Source: Lactobacillus sp. ESL0700
GTDB taxonomy: Bacteria > Bacillota > Bacilli > Lactobacillales > Lactobacillaceae
DNA: 64,000 nt
NCBI RefSeq assembly: GCF_029392095.1
Contig: NZ_CP113930.1
Coordinates: 1,240,001-1,304,000 of the forward strand
Direction: 5' to 3'
Position 1 is the stretch's first letter. Each line of letters begins with the position of its first letter. This document shows, piece after piece, positions 32,216 to 43,548 of this stretch. The notes below the pieces were generated by a model that saw nothing but the letters and a program-made list of their open reading frames with translations, made no database searches and had not been told where the DNA came from. The position numbers were made by a program, and so were the translations under genes.

Positions 32216-34615
32216 ATGAAATACAATCAATATGCATATGTCGAAACCGACTTTAAAACGCAAGTGCAAGAATTACTTAACATTCAATTTTTACCAAAAA
32301 ATTATCAAGAACTAACTTTTAGCGGGTTACTAGCAGAATTGGTCGAAAACGCGCTGGCGGAGGTTAATCCTACCGCAGATTTTGCAAGACAAGCTAAGCT
32401 GAGTGAATTTGCCGTTTCAGAAACACAAACCTTGGCCGACTTTTTAACAGCAAATCCAGAAAGCATCACACTAGATCAATTTTATAACATTGCCTTGCAG
32501 CTTTTGGGCTACCACGTTCACTACGATTATCAGCTGGCTGACCCACTCGGCTTTATGACCAAGCAGGCCCTACCGATAGTTTCTAACATTAACAACAAGG
32601 ATGAGCTAATTCATGCTTTTTACCGGTTGTTAAACACCCGCGCTAAAAACGGTCAACTATTAATTGATGTCATGGCTGGTAAAGGTTACTTTCACGAAAA
32701 ACTCCTTGGTGACCCTGAGAGTATATTTATCTTATTTAACGGCAAAAGCTTGCCAGTATTTGATACCAGCAATGTTATTCGCGAAGTTGTCTATGTGGAA
32801 AGCGACCTCGATACTGATAGCGATGGTCAATCGGACTTATTACAAACGACTATTTTTCGCCCAGTGGAAAGCGAAATGATGAAGGTCCCAGCACTTTATA
32901 CTGCTAGCCCTTACTTTGGCGGCGTTATTGATAACGTTAAACGCAATCACAGTGTCGATGAGAATTTGAGTGATGCAACTGAATGGACTAATCCGCAATA
33001 TGAACCTACAGCTCGAGTAAAAGCCAAAAAGTCTGGCTCTGAAAATCATGCGGCAATGGAAGAAGCTGTCGGCAAATCATCTTACACATTTAACGAGTAC
33101 ATGCTTGCCCGCGGCTTCGCCAGTGTCTTTGCCGGCGGCATCGGAACTCGCGGCTCTGACGGCTTGCGCATTACAGGTTCTCCTGAAGAAACCGAAAGTG
33201 CCAAGGAAATTATCGAGTGGCTGCACGGCGATCGTATTGCTTATACTGATCGCAATCGAACTCATCAAGTTAAGGCTTCATGGTGCAACGGCAATATCGG
33301 CATGACCGGTCGCTCCTACTTGGGCACCCTGCAAATCGCCGTTGCCACAACTGGAGTTAAGGGGCTAAAAACCGTTGTTTCTGAAGCCGCTATCTCCTCA
33401 TGGTACGACTATTACCGTGAACACGGCTTAGTGATCGCCCCCGAGGCCTGCCAAGGTGAAGACATGGACCTGCTTGCCGAGACCTGTCAGTCTAATCTTT
33501 GGGACGCAGGTTCTTATTTGAAGATCAAGCCGAAGTATGATGCCATGCAACAGCGGCTTTTAACTAAAGAAGACCGCACAACAGGACAGTATTCGGACTT
33601 TTGGGAAGCACGCAACTATCGCCACCATACAGACAATATTAAATGCTCTTGGATCAGTGTTCACGGGCTCAATGATTGGAATGTTAAGCCGAAGAATGCT
33701 TACAAAATTTGGCAAAAAATCAAAAACTTGCCGCTGCCAATTAAGCCGCACTTGTTCCTACATCAAGGGCCGCATTACAACATGAATAACCTGGTTTCAA
33801 TTGACTTTACCGACCTGATGAACCTCTGGCTTGTTCATGAGTTGCTCGAAGTTGATAATGGTGCTGAAAAGCAGTGGCCAACCGTCATGATTCAAGATAA
33901 TTTAGAAGCTGACATTTGGCATCAAGAAGCTGATTGGAGTGATGAGTTAGGTCAAGAAATGACTTATTACCCAACTGATGATGGTGAGCTGCAAAAAGAT
34001 GGCAATGGCAAAAAGCAACTAGCATTTGTTGATGTTGGCGGGCAAAAATTTAAACAAGCCCATATTTCTGAGAGTGACTGGCAATATCAATTTATCTGCG
34101 GCAAAGAGCCGTGGGCATCATCAAGCCTGCGCTTTACCACCGATGAATTTATTCATCCCGTGACGATTGTGGGTCGACCCGAAGTTACAGTTCATGTTTC
34201 TTCCAGTTTGAACAAGGGTCAACTCTCAGTTGCCCTAGTTGAGTTAGGTGATCGCAAGCGCCTGACAGCCACGCCTAAATTCCTAATGCCTGGCGGACAA
34301 GAACTCGGCTATCGCTTTGGCACTGATACCCTGCAAGAGTTCATGCCGGACAAGCTAACCCATGCTAAATTAATTACCAAAGCACACATGAACTTGCAGA
34401 ATTACGCTGATATGAAAAAGCCTGCTGCGATTGAAGCTGGACAGTTTTATGACCTGACCTTTAAATTGCAGCCAACTTATTATCGGCTTCCTGTCGGCAG
34501 TCGCCTGTGCCTAATCATCTATTCCACTGACCAAGGCATGACTAAGCGCCCACTTGAAGAAGCAACTTATACAGTTGATCTGGCAAAGACAGCAATTAAA
34601 TTTAGTCAAAAATAA
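32216..34615 (+). CDS. pepX: X-prolyl dipeptidyl aminopeptidase
   Basis: PepX removes X-Pro dipeptides from peptides in the cytoplasm, a key step in casein- or other protein-derived peptide use. The 799-residue protein has an N-terminal helical PepX domain (about 1-160), the S15 alpha/beta-hydrolase core with the nucleophile in [11 protein letters not shown] (about residue 365), later catalytic Asp/His segments ([14 protein letters not shown] and HQGPHYNM), and the C-terminal jelly-roll domain from about 590. No signal peptide. The ribosome site is AAAAAAGGAGCACAGT. A terminator follows. Confidence 0.96.
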   Translation: MKYNQYAYVETDFKTQVQELLNIQFLPKNYQELTFSGLLAELVENALAEVNPTADFARQAKLSEFAVSETQTLADFLTANPESITLDQFYNIALQLLGYHVHYDYQLADPLGFMTKQALPIVSNINNKDELIHAFYRLLNTRAKNGQLLIDVMAGKGYFHEKLLGDPESIFILFNGKSLPVFDTSNVIREVVYVESDLDTDSDGQSDLLQTTIFRPVESEMMKVPALYTASPYFGGVIDNVKRNHSVDENLSDATEWTNPQYEPTARVKAKKSGSENHAAMEEAVGKSSYTFNEYMLARGFASVFAGGIGTRGSDGLRITGSPEETESAKEIIEWLHGDRIAYTDRNRTHQVKASWCNGNIGMTGRSYLGTLQIAVATTGVKGLKTVVSEAAISSWYDYYREHGLVIAPEACQGEDMDLLAETCQSNLWDAGSYLKIKPKYDAMQQRLLTKEDRTTGQYSDFWEARNYRHHTDNIKCSWISVHGLNDWNVKPKNAYKIWQKIKNLPLPIKPHLFLHQGPHYNMNNLVSIDFTDLMNLWLVHELLEVDNGAEKQWPTVMIQDNLEADIWHQEADWSDELGQEMTYYPTDDGELQKDGNGKKQLAFVDVGGQKFKQAHISESDWQYQFICGKEPWASSSLRFTTDEFIHPVTIVGRPEVTVHVSSSLNKGQLSVALVELGDRKRLTATPKFLMPGGQELGYRFGTDTLQEFMPDKLTHAKLITKAHMNLQNYADMKKPAAIEAGQFYDLTFKLQPTYYRLPVGSRLCLIIYSTDQGMTKRPLEEATYTVDLAKTAIKFSQK

Positions 34616-34617
34616 TC

Positions 34618-34656
34618 AAAAAATCGTTAGAACTTAATAGTTCCAACGATTTTTTA
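34618..34656. terminator. Bidirectional terminator between pepX and treC
   Basis: AAAATCGTTAGAACT and AGTTCCAACGATTTT form a long stem with one mismatch and a TAAT loop, with T/A runs on both sides. Confidence 0.88.
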
Positions 34657-34659
34657 ATT

Positions 34660-36327
34660 TTAAGCAACAATTTTTATTGCCAGTGCTTCATATGGTCTTA
34701 GATGCAAAGAGTGATTAATTTCAACTTCATCTTCTTGATAATTACTAATTAAAACCTGGTAAGTCCGATTGCAGTACTCCTCTGGCACACTGACCACATG
34801 CTCTTGACCATAAAAATTATTAAAGACTAATATTTTTGGTGAATCATCATCCAAATAGCGTTCATAGGCCAGCACACTCTGATCAGATTTCAAGAACATT
34901 TTAATATGGCCATCTGAAATTAAATCTTCATGCTTACGTAACTTAATCAGCTGTTGATAATAATTGAAGATTTCACCCTTCGTCAGTTCTTTTTTGACAT
35001 TAATCTGCGCCTGATTTTTCGGCATTAGCCACGGCTTGACCTTACTAAAGCCAGCATATTTTTGATTATCCCAGTGCATTGGCGTACGCGAATTATCGCG
35101 AGATTTGGCATGGACAATGGCGAAGGCCTCTTGATCTGACATGCCTTGCTTTTTCAAATTATTAAAGGCATTTTTGCTTTCAATATCAACATAACTATTG
35201 ATTGAAGAATAATCAGGATCGGTCATTCCGATTTCTTCCCCCATATAAATGTACGGCGTGCCCCGCATCAGATGAATTGCAGTAGCCAGCATCTCGGCAG
35301 ACTTTGCCCTGTACTTTCCGGGGTCGCCAAATCGGCTCAAGGCCATTGGTTGATCATGATTATTCCAAAACAGAGCATTCCAGCCGCCACCTTGATCCAT
35401 CTCTTCCTGCCATTGAGTTAACAAACTTTTCAGTTTCATAAAATCAAACGGCATCTTGGTCCACTTTTCACCATTTTTGTAATCAACCTTTAAGTGATGA
35501 AAGTTAAACACCATTGATAATTCATGCTCACTAGGCTTGGAATACGCAATCGAATTTTTAATGGTTGTTGAAGACATTTCGCCAACTGTAATGCTATCAG
35601 GATCCTTGCCAAAACTGGCCGCATTCATTTCTTTTAAATACTTATGAACTACTGGCGTATCAGTGTAGAGACTCTTTTCTTCTACAGGGTCAGTTGAATC
35701 AACTAACTTAGCTGCCTTTCCAGTAACATTGATTACGTCAAACCTGAAGCCCTTTACTCCCTTAGAACGCCAAAAGTTGATTACCTTGTAGACTTCCTGT
35801 CTTACTTCAGGATTGTGCCAATCAAGGTCAGCCTGGCTTGGATCATAGAGATGTAAATAATAATAATCGCTATCGCCGAACTTAGCCCAAGCAGGACCGC
35901 CGAATTTACTCTGCCAATTGGTCGGCAAACTGCCATCTTTTTTAGCTTTACGTAAATAGAAAAACTTCTGGTACTTTTCATCGCCTGCCAGAGCCTTTTG
36001 AAACCAGATATTGCTAGTCGAACAATGATTAAAGACCATGTCCAGCATCACATCAACATTAATTTCTTTTAGCTTAGCAACCAGCTCATCAAAGTCCGCC
36101 ATCGTGCCAAAGAGCGGGTCGATCTGATAATAATTCGCAATATCATAGCCATTATCGCGCTGCGGCGAAACAAAAAAGGGATTAAACCAGACCATATCAA
36201 CATTTAACTTTTTGATATAAGGAATTTTTTGAATGATTCCACGAATATCGCCAACACCATCACCATTAGCATCATAGAAAGATTTGGGATAAATCTGATA
36301 GATTATCTTTTTACCTAAATTAACCAT
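34660..36327 (-). CDS. treC: Trehalose-6-phosphate hydrolase (GH13)
   Basis: A cytoplasmic alpha-glucosidase of GH13 that splits trehalose-6-phosphate into glucose and glucose-6-phosphate. The 555-residue protein has DANGDGVGDIRGI near residue 20, MLDMVFNHCS near 98, the nucleophile region FRFDVINVTG near 198, the acid/base VGEMSSTT near 250, and NNHDQP near 325. Sequence alone cannot exclude oligo-1,6-glucosidase activity, but the adjacent treR and trehalose-type PTS favour TreC. It lies 11 bases after treR. Confidence 0.88.
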   Translation of the reverse strand: MVNLGKKIIYQIYPKSFYDANGDGVGDIRGIIQKIPYIKKLNVDMVWFNPFFVSPQRDNGYDIANYYQIDPLFGTMADFDELVAKLKEINVDVMLDMVFNHCSTSNIWFQKALAGDEKYQKFFYLRKAKKDGSLPTNWQSKFGGPAWAKFGDSDYYYLHLYDPSQADLDWHNPEVRQEVYKVINFWRSKGVKGFRFDVINVTGKAAKLVDSTDPVEEKSLYTDTPVVHKYLKEMNAASFGKDPDSITVGEMSSTTIKNSIAYSKPSEHELSMVFNFHHLKVDYKNGEKWTKMPFDFMKLKSLLTQWQEEMDQGGGWNALFWNNHDQPMALSRFGDPGKYRAKSAEMLATAIHLMRGTPYIYMGEEIGMTDPDYSSINSYVDIESKNAFNNLKKQGMSDQEAFAIVHAKSRDNSRTPMHWDNQKYAGFSKVKPWLMPKNQAQINVKKELTKGEIFNYYQQLIKLRKHEDLISDGHIKMFLKSDQSVLAYERYLDDDSPKILVFNNFYGQEHVVSVPEEYCNRTYQVLISNYQEDEVEINHSLHLRPYEALAIKIVA

Positions 36328-36338
36328 ATAATTTCTCC

Positions 36339-37061
36339 TTAAAATCTAATTCTTTGTCTGCGCGCAAAATCAACAAATTTAAATTTACTTGGATCATGAT
36401 AAGACAGTGTCAACTGGAACAAGGTTGCATCACTCAAATAATTATGACTAGCAACCAGTACAGCGGTTTTGTCCTTCAAGCTTAGCTTTCTTTGCAATTC
36501 ATCGTCGACCTTCTCAACCGTAATTGCCTTGGTCGCATACGAAACTTCCAACCCTTTTTCATTTTCTAGGTAGTTATAAATTGAGGTCTGAGCCGCATCT
36601 AGTGGCAACTCGTTAATCGGTGGTGAAAAGAGAAAATCACAATCAAGAATTTCTGCATTGCCATTAATTTTTCGTAATCGCTCAACATAAAACCCAGTTT
36701 GTTGCTTTTCATTAGGAAACTTTTTCTTAAAAAGTTCAGGTAAAGTATGCATCTTCTCTAAAGTTAAAACCTCAGTTTGTGCATCCATGCCTAAAGACTT
36801 ACTTAATTCCGCAAAACTCGAAATACCAGAAATTGGAAAAGAATACTGCTCCAAATTCAAAACAAGAGATCCCTTACCACGTATCTTTTGAATTAAGCCT
36901 AACGAATTTAACCCCTGCAATGCCTTACGCACCGTCTCTCTCGAGGTCCCGTATAACTTAGTTAACTCACTTTCGCTTGGTAAAAAAGAATTAGCTTTAA
37001 ATTGCTCGTGTTTAATTTTGGCTGCAATATCTTGCGCAATAATATCTGATTTCGACTGCAT
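36339..37061 (-). CDS. treR: GntR/HutC-family repressor of the trehalose genes
   Basis: A 240-residue regulator. The N-terminal winged helix (about 5-70) contains LPSESELTKLYGTSRETVRKALQGL; the C-terminal UTRA effector domain (about 90-235) includes YVERLRKINGNAEILDCDFLF. Relatives sense trehalose-6-phosphate. It is transcribed with treC and divergently from treB, whose shared promoter region holds operator-like palindromes. RBS AAAGGAAAACCATA. Confidence 0.88.
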   Translation of the reverse strand: MQSKSDIIAQDIAAKIKHEQFKANSFLPSESELTKLYGTSRETVRKALQGLNSLGLIQKIRGKGSLVLNLEQYSFPISGISSFAELSKSLGMDAQTEVLTLEKMHTLPELFKKKFPNEKQQTGFYVERLRKINGNAEILDCDFLFSPPINELPLDAAQTSIYNYLENEKGLEVSYATKAITVEKVDDELQRKLSLKDKTAVLVASHNYLSDATLFQLTLSYHDPSKFKFVDFARRQRIRF

Positions 37062-37100
37062 TATGGTTTTCCTTTCACTTAATCAGATTAATTATATCTG

Positions 37101-37116
37101 CTTATGTACATACAAG
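37101..37116. promoter_or_regulatory. Operator-like palindrome near treR
   Basis: CTTATGTACATACAAG contains the perfect 10-base palindrome TATGTACATA, 40 bases upstream of the treR start, where a GntR-type repressor could autoregulate. Confidence 0.45.
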
Positions 37117-37168
37117 TAAATAAACTTTGCGAGTTTTGTTACAAATATTATTAAATATTCTATTGCAT

Positions 37169-37182
37169 CTTGTCTAGACAAG
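37169..37182. promoter_or_regulatory. Probable TreR operator of treB
   Basis: CTTGTCTAGACAAG is a perfect 14-base palindrome, 68 bases before the treB start, matching the T-G-T-x-T-A-x-A-C-A style of GntR/HutC-family sites. Confidence 0.65.
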
Positions 37183-37249
37183 TATGATAATAATCATAAA
37201 TCATTTATTAATAAATGCAAATTTATTTAGTTAGAAAGAAGGAAAACTA

Positions 37250-39181
37250 ATGGCAATTAACAAAGAAACTGCTCTATTAGCTCCTGCAAACGGAAAAGTT
37301 GTCGCTCTCAGCAGCATTGATGATCCTGTTTTTAGCAAAGGAACAATGGGACAGGGATTTGGTTTAATACCAACTGATGGTGAAGTTGTTGCACCAGTTT
37401 CCGGAAAGGTTGTGACGGTTGCAGAAACCAAGCATGCAATTGGTTTCAAAACTCCTGATGGCCTTGAAGTGCTGGTTCACATGGGGATTGACACTGTAAC
37501 GCTTAAGGGCCAGCCATTTACAATTAATATTCAAAATGGTACTGAAGTTAAAGCTGGACAAGTAATTGCCCAAATGGATCTTAAAGCCATTAAAACTGCC
37601 AAGTTAGACCCGACAATCATTACAGTTATTACCAATACAAATGATGCAATTGATGGGCTAGATATTACGGAAGGTGACACATCTAGTGGCGCTAAAGTAG
37701 CAACAGCTTACCTTAAAAGTGACACTCAACCCGCATCTAATAAAAAGCTATCGTATGATGAACTAGCTACTTTCATTATAAAAAATGTCGGCGGTCCAGA
37801 GAATATTAACAACGTCATTCACTGTATTACTCGGTTACGGTTCTATCTTAAAGATGAAGCTCAAGCTAATGATGATGTGCTTAAAAATCAACGCGGCATT
37901 CTTGACGTCATGCACGCATCCGGTCAATATCAAGTCGTTATCGGCGATGGCGTTGCCAACCTCTACGATGCCTTAGTCAAGCAGTTACCAGAATTAGATG
38001 ATTCAGCTGCACCGACAGCTACGCAAAATGATGGTAAAAATCCGTTCTCTCGGGCAATCAATAACCTAATCGGCTTTATTACGGGCTCAATGAGTCCTGT
38101 CATTGGAGTTATTGCCGCATCTGGTATTATCAAAGGGATTCTTGCACTGCTAACACTGCCACAACTTGGTTCTCTACTTAACGTTAACAGCGTGCCTTAC
38201 ATTACCATCAGTGCAATGGCCGATTCAGCCTTTTACTTCCTACCAATCTGGGTTGGTTTTAGTGCTGCCAAACGGCTGGGCAGTGATCCGATTATCGCCG
38301 CGGTAATCGGTGGTGTGATCACGATGCCGCAATTAGTCACTTGGGGCAAAGCAGGAAAGGTCATGTTCAATCTTGCGGGATTAAACTTCCAATTTTTGAA
38401 TTATACCTACTCCATCTTCCCGATGATTTTGGCCGCATGGCTAGCTTACAAGTTGGAAAAATGGCTTAAAAAAGTCCTACCAACTTATTTGCAAATGATT
38501 TTCGTGCCTTTAATCACTGTCCTAATTGTTGCCACAATTACCTTGGTTATCACCGGTCCAATCATTCAAGGAATTGCCAATGGGATTGCTGTCTTCATTA
38601 ACTGGTTGGTTTCTGTATCCGGCTGGTTCGGCGGCTTCATTATTGGCGGCTTTTACCAAGTGCTTGTTATCTTTGGCTTCCACTGGGGTGTTGTGCCGCT
38701 GGTTGCCCAACAAATTGCAAGTACTGGCCAAAGTGCGATTAACGCAATTATCTGTTCAACCATGATTTCTCAAGGTGCTGCAGTTTTGGCAGTTGCGATT
38801 AAATCGAAGAAGGCTGACATCAAGGAATTGGGTTTTGCAGCAATGATTAGTGCCTTCTGTGGTGTTACTGAACCTGCTATTTACGGTATTAACCTTAGAT
38901 ATAAGAAGGTCTTCATCTCTGGTTCAATTGGTGCCGCATTTGGTGGTCTAGTTACCGGATTAATGCACGGGACCATGTTTGGCTTCACTGGTGGATTGAT
39001 TGGCTTTTCAAGTTTCTTCAATCCGAAAAATCCTGGTGATTTGAGCAGCTTTTACGCATTCTTGCTTGCTAGTGCTGTTGCCATCGTTGTTGCCTTTGTT
39101 ATCACTTGGTTCTGGGGTTATGACGATAAAATGGTCATGGGCAAAAAAGTTGCTAAGGCAAAACGCCCAGGGACAATTTAA
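37250..39181 (+). CDS. treB: Trehalose PTS transporter, fused EIIA-EIIB-EIIC
   Basis: A 643-residue membrane permease that imports trehalose as trehalose-6-phosphate. Domain order is unusual versus Bacillus TreP (IIBC). IIA comes first (about 1-150), with the phosphorylated His in LEVLVHMGIDTVTLKG (about residue 84). IIB follows (about 165-250), with the phosphorylated Cys in NNVIHCITRLRFYL (about 193). IIC with about ten membrane segments runs from about 270 to 625, including GVTEPAIYGINLRYKK. Lactobacillus acidophilus has a trehalose PTS of this kind beside treR and treC. Substrate rests on that context. Strong site GAAGGAAAACTA. Confidence 0.9.
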   Translation: MAINKETALLAPANGKVVALSSIDDPVFSKGTMGQGFGLIPTDGEVVAPVSGKVVTVAETKHAIGFKTPDGLEVLVHMGIDTVTLKGQPFTINIQNGTEVKAGQVIAQMDLKAIKTAKLDPTIITVITNTNDAIDGLDITEGDTSSGAKVATAYLKSDTQPASNKKLSYDELATFIIKNVGGPENINNVIHCITRLRFYLKDEAQANDDVLKNQRGILDVMHASGQYQVVIGDGVANLYDALVKQLPELDDSAAPTATQNDGKNPFSRAINNLIGFITGSMSPVIGVIAASGIIKGILALLTLPQLGSLLNVNSVPYITISAMADSAFYFLPIWVGFSAAKRLGSDPIIAAVIGGVITMPQLVTWGKAGKVMFNLAGLNFQFLNYTYSIFPMILAAWLAYKLEKWLKKVLPTYLQMIFVPLITVLIVATITLVITGPIIQGIANGIAVFINWLVSVSGWFGGFIIGGFYQVLVIFGFHWGVVPLVAQQIASTGQSAINAIICSTMISQGAAVLAVAIKSKKADIKELGFAAMISAFCGVTEPAIYGINLRYKKVFISGSIGAAFGGLVTGLMHGTMFGFTGGLIGFSSFFNPKNPGDLSSFYAFLLASAVAIVVAFVITWFWGYDDKMVMGKKVAKAKRPGTI

Positions 39182-39213
39182 TTCGCTAAAAAGTTAACTA
39201 TTTTTAATAACAT

Positions 39214-39256
39214 AAAACGGTCAAGAATTTCTTTTGAAGAACTTGACCGTTTTTTA
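39214..39256. terminator. Bidirectional terminator between treB and carB
   Basis: AAAACGGTCAAG and CTTGACCGTTTT form a 12-bp stem with a 16-base inner region; T-runs on both strands. Confidence 0.88.
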
Positions 39257-39287
39257 TTGTTCAAAATTTTACTGGCTGCTTAATTTT

Positions 39288-42200
39288 TTATTTTAGACTA
39301 GTTGTTAAAAATGACCGGTTAGCAAGTGCCGTCAACAATGCGCGTGCCGTATCCAAGCTGGTGATTAGTGGCACATTTTGCTGAATTGCCATCTGCCTGA
39401 TGATAAAGCCATCGGAGTTTTTTGCTAAGTCGTGCCCCATCGTATTGATTACCAAGTCAATCTTGCCGCTGCGCAATTCGGTTAACAAATTGTTGTCTGC
39501 TTGGTCATGAATTTTGCTAAGCAGCGTCACATGAAGATTGTGCTTTTGCAAAAATGCCGCAGTGCCACTGGTTGCAAATATCCGGTAACCAATCTGGACA
39601 AACTTTTGTGCTAAAGGCAAAATCGCTTCTTTATCGCGATCCTCAATGGTCAATAACACATTACCGCTGTCTGGAATCCGCATCCCCGCACCAGCAAAGG
39701 CTTTGTAAAGAGCTTTTGGAAAGCTTAAATCACTTCCCATTACCTCACCAGTCGACTTCATTTCAGGTCCTAAATAACTGTCAACATCTGCTAGCTTACT
39801 GAAAGAAAAGACAGGCGCTTTCACACTGATCAGCTTCGGCTCCGATGCTAAGCCATCGGCGTAACCTTGCTCGCGCAAACTCTGCCCCATAATTACTCGA
39901 GTTGCGACCTGAGCCATTTCAATGCCGGTAATTTTACTTAAAAATGGCACTGTGCGACTAGCTCGTGGATTAACTTCAATGATATAAATTTCATTGTTGC
40001 GCTCAATCAGCTGCAGGTTCATAATCCCGCGGCAATTTAGCTTTAAAGCCAATTGCTTGGTAATTGTCGCAATTTTTTGCTTAATTTCAGGAGTAAAGGT
40101 TTGGGCTGGATAAACAGCCATTGAATCGCCGGAGTGCACACCGGCATGCTCAATATGCTCCATAATGCCGGGAATGAGCACCCGTTCACCATCACAAATA
40201 GCATCAACATCGCATTCGCGCCCATCTAAGTAATCATCGACTAGAATTGGGTGGCTGCTGGCAATATCGACATGGTCGCGTAAATAATCTTCTAGTTCGT
40301 CTTGGCTGTATACAATTGCCATTGCCTTACCACCAAGAACGTAACTCGGCCGCACCAAAACTGGATAGCCTAGTTTGGTCGCCGCTTGAATAACGCCAGC
40401 ATGAGTTGTTGCCGTAATTCCCTGCGGCTGCTTCAGATGCAATTCCTTAACCACTTGGTCAAATAATTCACGATCTTCAGCGCGATTTAAGTCCTTGACG
40501 CTTGTTCCCAGAACCTTGATACCATGTTCTTCCAGGCCAGCCGCAAGATTAATCGACGTTTGCCCGCCGAATTGAATAATGACGCCAACAGGCTGCTCCA
40601 AGTCACAAATGTTAAGCACATCCTCCAGCGTTAGCGGCTCAAAGTATAACTTATCGGAAATCGAAAAGTCGGTTGACACCGTTTCGGGATTCGAATTAAC
40701 AACAATCGCTTCATAGCCCATCTTTTGCAAGGCCTTAACAGAGTGCACGGTTGCGTAATCGAACTCAACCCCCTGACCGATTCTAATTGGGCCGGAACCG
40801 ATAACCAGTACCGACTTTTTATGATCAGGTTGACTCTCATTTTCTGCATCATAAGTTGAATAAAAGTATGGCGTTTGCGAAGCAAATTCTGCTGCGCAGG
40901 TGTCAACCATTTTATAAACCGGAACAAGCCCCTGCTTTTTACGTAATTGTCTGACCTGCTCGGCTGTTTGCTGCCATAAACTAGCAATTGTTTGGTCACT
41001 GAAGCCATATTTCTTTGCCGTTTTAAGCACTGCTAAATCACTTGGATGCGACTTAATCGTCTTTTCCAAATCAACAATGTGGCGCACAATATCCAAAAAG
41101 TAGAAATTGATTTTGGTTAATTCGTGAACATCCTGTATCGAATAGCCGCGACGAAAAGCCTCAGCCAGATAAAACAGGCGGTCATCTTGGGCCTTAACCA
41201 GCTTTTGTTCCAAATCTTCATCGCTTGTCTTGTGTGCTATTTCTGAATAAAAATCCTTCTGATCAATTTCTAGTGATCGGACAGCTTTTTGAAAGGCTTC
41301 TTCAGCCGTGCGCCCAATTGCCATTACTTCACCGGTTGCCTTCATCTGGGTGCTCAACTCGCGATTAGCCTTCGGAAACTTGTCAAACGGCCAACGCGGA
41401 ATTTTACAGACAACGTAATCAAGGGCTGGCTCAAACTCCGCAAAGGTTGTCCCTGTTACCGGATTTTTAATTTCATCTAAAGTCAAACCAACCGCGATTT
41501 TGGCTGCCATTTTGGCAATCGGATAACCCGTGGCCTTCGAAGCCAAAGCCGAAGACCGCGATACCCGCGGATTAACCTCAATCACATCATAATTGAAGCT
41601 GTTCGGGTCAAGCGCCAACTGGACGTTGCAGCCACCCTCAATCTTCAATGCTCGAATTAAGCGCAATGAACAATCACGCAGCAGTTGATATTCCTTGTCT
41701 GATAGCGTTTGCGATGGTGAAAAGACAATCGAATCACCAGTATGAATGCCAACAGGATCAAAATTTTCCATGCAGCAAACAATCATCGCATTATCGGCGT
41801 GATCCCGCATTACTTCAAATTCAATTTCCTTATAACCAGCAATCGAACGCTCTACCAAGCATTCAGTAACCGGTGATAGTTCCAAGCCATTTTTGGCAAC
41901 CCGGGCAAGTTCATCATGGTCATTGCAAATCCCGCCGCCAGTGCCGCCCATAGTAAAGGCAGGACGCACAATGATTGGGTAGCCAATTTCATCCCCAAAA
42001 GCCAATGCTTCTGCGACCGTTTTGACACTTTTTGACGGTGGTACCGGCTCACCCAACTGTTGACACAGCTGCTTAAACTTTTCCCGGTCTTCGGCTTGCT
42101 CAATCGACTCTAATTTGGTGCCTAATAGTTCAATCCCTAGTTCTTTTAAAATGCCACTTTTGGCTAAAGCCAAGGCCATGTTTAAACCAACTTGACCGCC

Positions 42201-42470
42201 CAACGTTGGCAAAATAGCATCGGGATATTCTTGGCGAATAATCCGCGAAACCGCGTCAACGGTCAGCGGCTCAAGATAAACCTTGTCAGCAATTGCGGTA
42301 TCGGTCATAATCGTTGCCGGATTGGAGTTAACCAGCACAACTTCATAACCTTCTTCACGCAAAGCCAGACACGCTTGAGTCCCCGAATAATCAAACTCCG
42401 CTGCTTGCCCAATAATTATCGGGCCAGAGCCGATTACCATAATTTTATGAATATCTTGTCTTTTAGGCAT
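39288..42470 (-). CDS. carB: Carbamoyl-phosphate synthase large subunit
   Basis: CarB makes carbamoyl phosphate from bicarbonate, ATP and ammonia delivered by CarA. The protein of about 1060 residues has the two homologous ATP-grasp halves: [22 protein letters not shown] at the start and [22 protein letters not shown] near 560. [12 protein letters not shown] and [10 protein letters not shown] mark the two nucleotide loops, and a C-terminal MGS-like allosteric domain (about 930-1060) includes [13 protein letters not shown]. The start is ATG 42470 ([11 protein letters not shown]), overlapping the carA stop. Last gene of the pyr operon. Confidence 0.97.
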   Translation of the reverse strand: MPKRQDIHKIMVIGSGPIIIGQAAEFDYSGTQACLALREEGYEVVLVNSNPATIMTDTAIADKVYLEPLTVDAVSRIIRQEYPDAILPTLGGQVGLNMALALAKSGILKELGIELLGTKLESIEQAEDREKFKQLCQQLGEPVPPSKSVKTVAEALAFGDEIGYPIIVRPAFTMGGTGGGICNDHDELARVAKNGLELSPVTECLVERSIAGYKEIEFEVMRDHADNAMIVCCMENFDPVGIHTGDSIVFSPSQTLSDKEYQLLRDCSLRLIRALKIEGGCNVQLALDPNSFNYDVIEVNPRVSRSSALASKATGYPIAKMAAKIAVGLTLDEIKNPVTGTTFAEFEPALDYVVCKIPRWPFDKFPKANRELSTQMKATGEVMAIGRTAEEAFQKAVRSLEIDQKDFYSEIAHKTSDEDLEQKLVKAQDDRLFYLAEAFRRGYSIQDVHELTKINFYFLDIVRHIVDLEKTIKSHPSDLAVLKTAKKYGFSDQTIASLWQQTAEQVRQLRKKQGLVPVYKMVDTCAAEFASQTPYFYSTYDAENESQPDHKKSVLVIGSGPIRIGQGVEFDYATVHSVKALQKMGYEAIVVNSNPETVSTDFSISDKLYFEPLTLEDVLNICDLEQPVGVIIQFGGQTSINLAAGLEEHGIKVLGTSVKDLNRAEDRELFDQVVKELHLKQPQGITATTHAGVIQAATKLGYPVLVRPSYVLGGKAMAIVYSQDELEDYLRDHVDIASSHPILVDDYLDGRECDVDAICDGERVLIPGIMEHIEHAGVHSGDSMAVYPAQTFTPEIKQKIATITKQLALKLNCRGIMNLQLIERNNEIYIIEVNPRASRTVPFLSKITGIEMAQVATRVIMGQSLREQGYADGLASEPKLISVKAPVFSFSKLADVDSYLGPEMKSTGEVMGSDLSFPKALYKAFAGAGMRIPDSGNVLLTIEDRDKEAILPLAQKFVQIGYRIFATSGTAAFLQKHNLHVTLLSKIHDQADNNLLTELRSGKIDLVINTMGHDLAKNSDGFIIRQMAIQQNVPLITSLDTARALLTALANRSFLTTSLK

Positions 42471-43548
42471 GCTGATTGGCTTCCTTTCCTTGATCAATCA
42501 TTTGCATAAAGTAATCAAAAATTCCTTGCTGATCATGTGGGCCAGGAGTTGCATCCGGATGAAATTGCACCGAAAATGCTGGGTACTTCTTGTGCCGCAA
42601 GCCCTCAATCGTGCCGTCATTAACTTCAACATGGGTCACCATCAGGTCAGTTGCAGCAATCGATTCTGCCTTAACCGCGTAACCGTGATTTTGCGAAGTA
42701 AAACCAATGTTTCCCGTAGCGATTTCACGAACCGGATGATTAAATCCGCGGTGGCCAAACTTCATTTTGAATGTTTCGGCACCATTAGCTAGGGCAAAAA
42801 TCTGGTGTCCCATGCAAATCCCCATCAATGGTAAATGCTGTTCAACTTCCCGCACCATTTTTGCCGCGTCGATCATTTCACTTGGATTACCGGGACCATT
42901 AGAAAGCAGTACGCCATCTGGATGCAGACTCAAAATGCGCTCAGCTGTGGTCGTATATGGCACCACAATACAGTTACAATCGCGCTGTGCCAGTTCGCGC
43001 AAGATACTATTTTTAATACCAAAATCGACGACGACAATGTTGCGCTTAGAACCAGGAACAGGATAGGAACGGGTTGTCGAAACGCGACCAATTGCTCCTT
43101 TGGTTAAATCTTCTTGCTTTAAGTCTTGCGCAATCTGGGCAGCTTCAGCAGTCGAATTGGCAATTTGACCCCGCATCGTCCCGTGCGAGCGCAACTTTTT
43201 AACTAACGCCCGTGTATCAATTCCTTGAATACCGGGAATACTTAGCTTTTTAAGAAAATCCGGCAAAGTCGTCTGCATGCGCCAATTATCAGGATGATGA
43301 GCAACTTGGTGACAAATCACACCCTTAATGCCGGGCTCAAGTGACTCATAATCTGCTAGGGTAATGCCGTAATTGCCAATCAGTGGGTTAGTAAACACCA
43401 AAATCTGGTCGGCATATGACTGGTCAGTGATGGCTTCCTGATAGCCGGTCATTCCCGTGGTGAACACAACTTCACCCTTTGTCTCACTTGCTGCACCGAA
43501 GCCTTCACCTTGATAAACACTGCCATCTTCTAAAATTAGATACTTCAT
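42463..43548 (-). CDS. carA: Carbamoyl-phosphate synthase small subunit (glutaminase)
   Basis: CarA releases ammonia from glutamine and channels it to CarB. The 361-residue protein has the N-terminal CarA domain with [27 protein letters not shown] and a class I amidotransferase domain with the catalytic Cys in [14 protein letters not shown] (about residue 243) and the His/Glu in [16 protein letters not shown]. It is ATGA-coupled to pyrC upstream and overlaps carB downstream. The PyrR-regulated location implies pyrimidine-type control. Confidence 0.97.
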   Translation of the reverse strand: MKYLILEDGSVYQGEGFGAASETKGEVVFTTGMTGYQEAITDQSYADQILVFTNPLIGNYGITLADYESLEPGIKGVICHQVAHHPDNWRMQTTLPDFLKKLSIPGIQGIDTRALVKKLRSHGTMRGQIANSTAEAAQIAQDLKQEDLTKGAIGRVSTTRSYPVPGSKRNIVVVDFGIKNSILRELAQRDCNCIVVPYTTTAERILSLHPDGVLLSNGPGNPSEMIDAAKMVREVEQHLPLMGICMGHQIFALANGAETFKMKFGHRGFNHPVREIATGNIGFTSQNHGYAVKAESIAATDLMVTHVEVNDGTIEGLRHKKYPAFSVQFHPDATPGPHDQQGIFDYFMQMIDQGKEANQHA

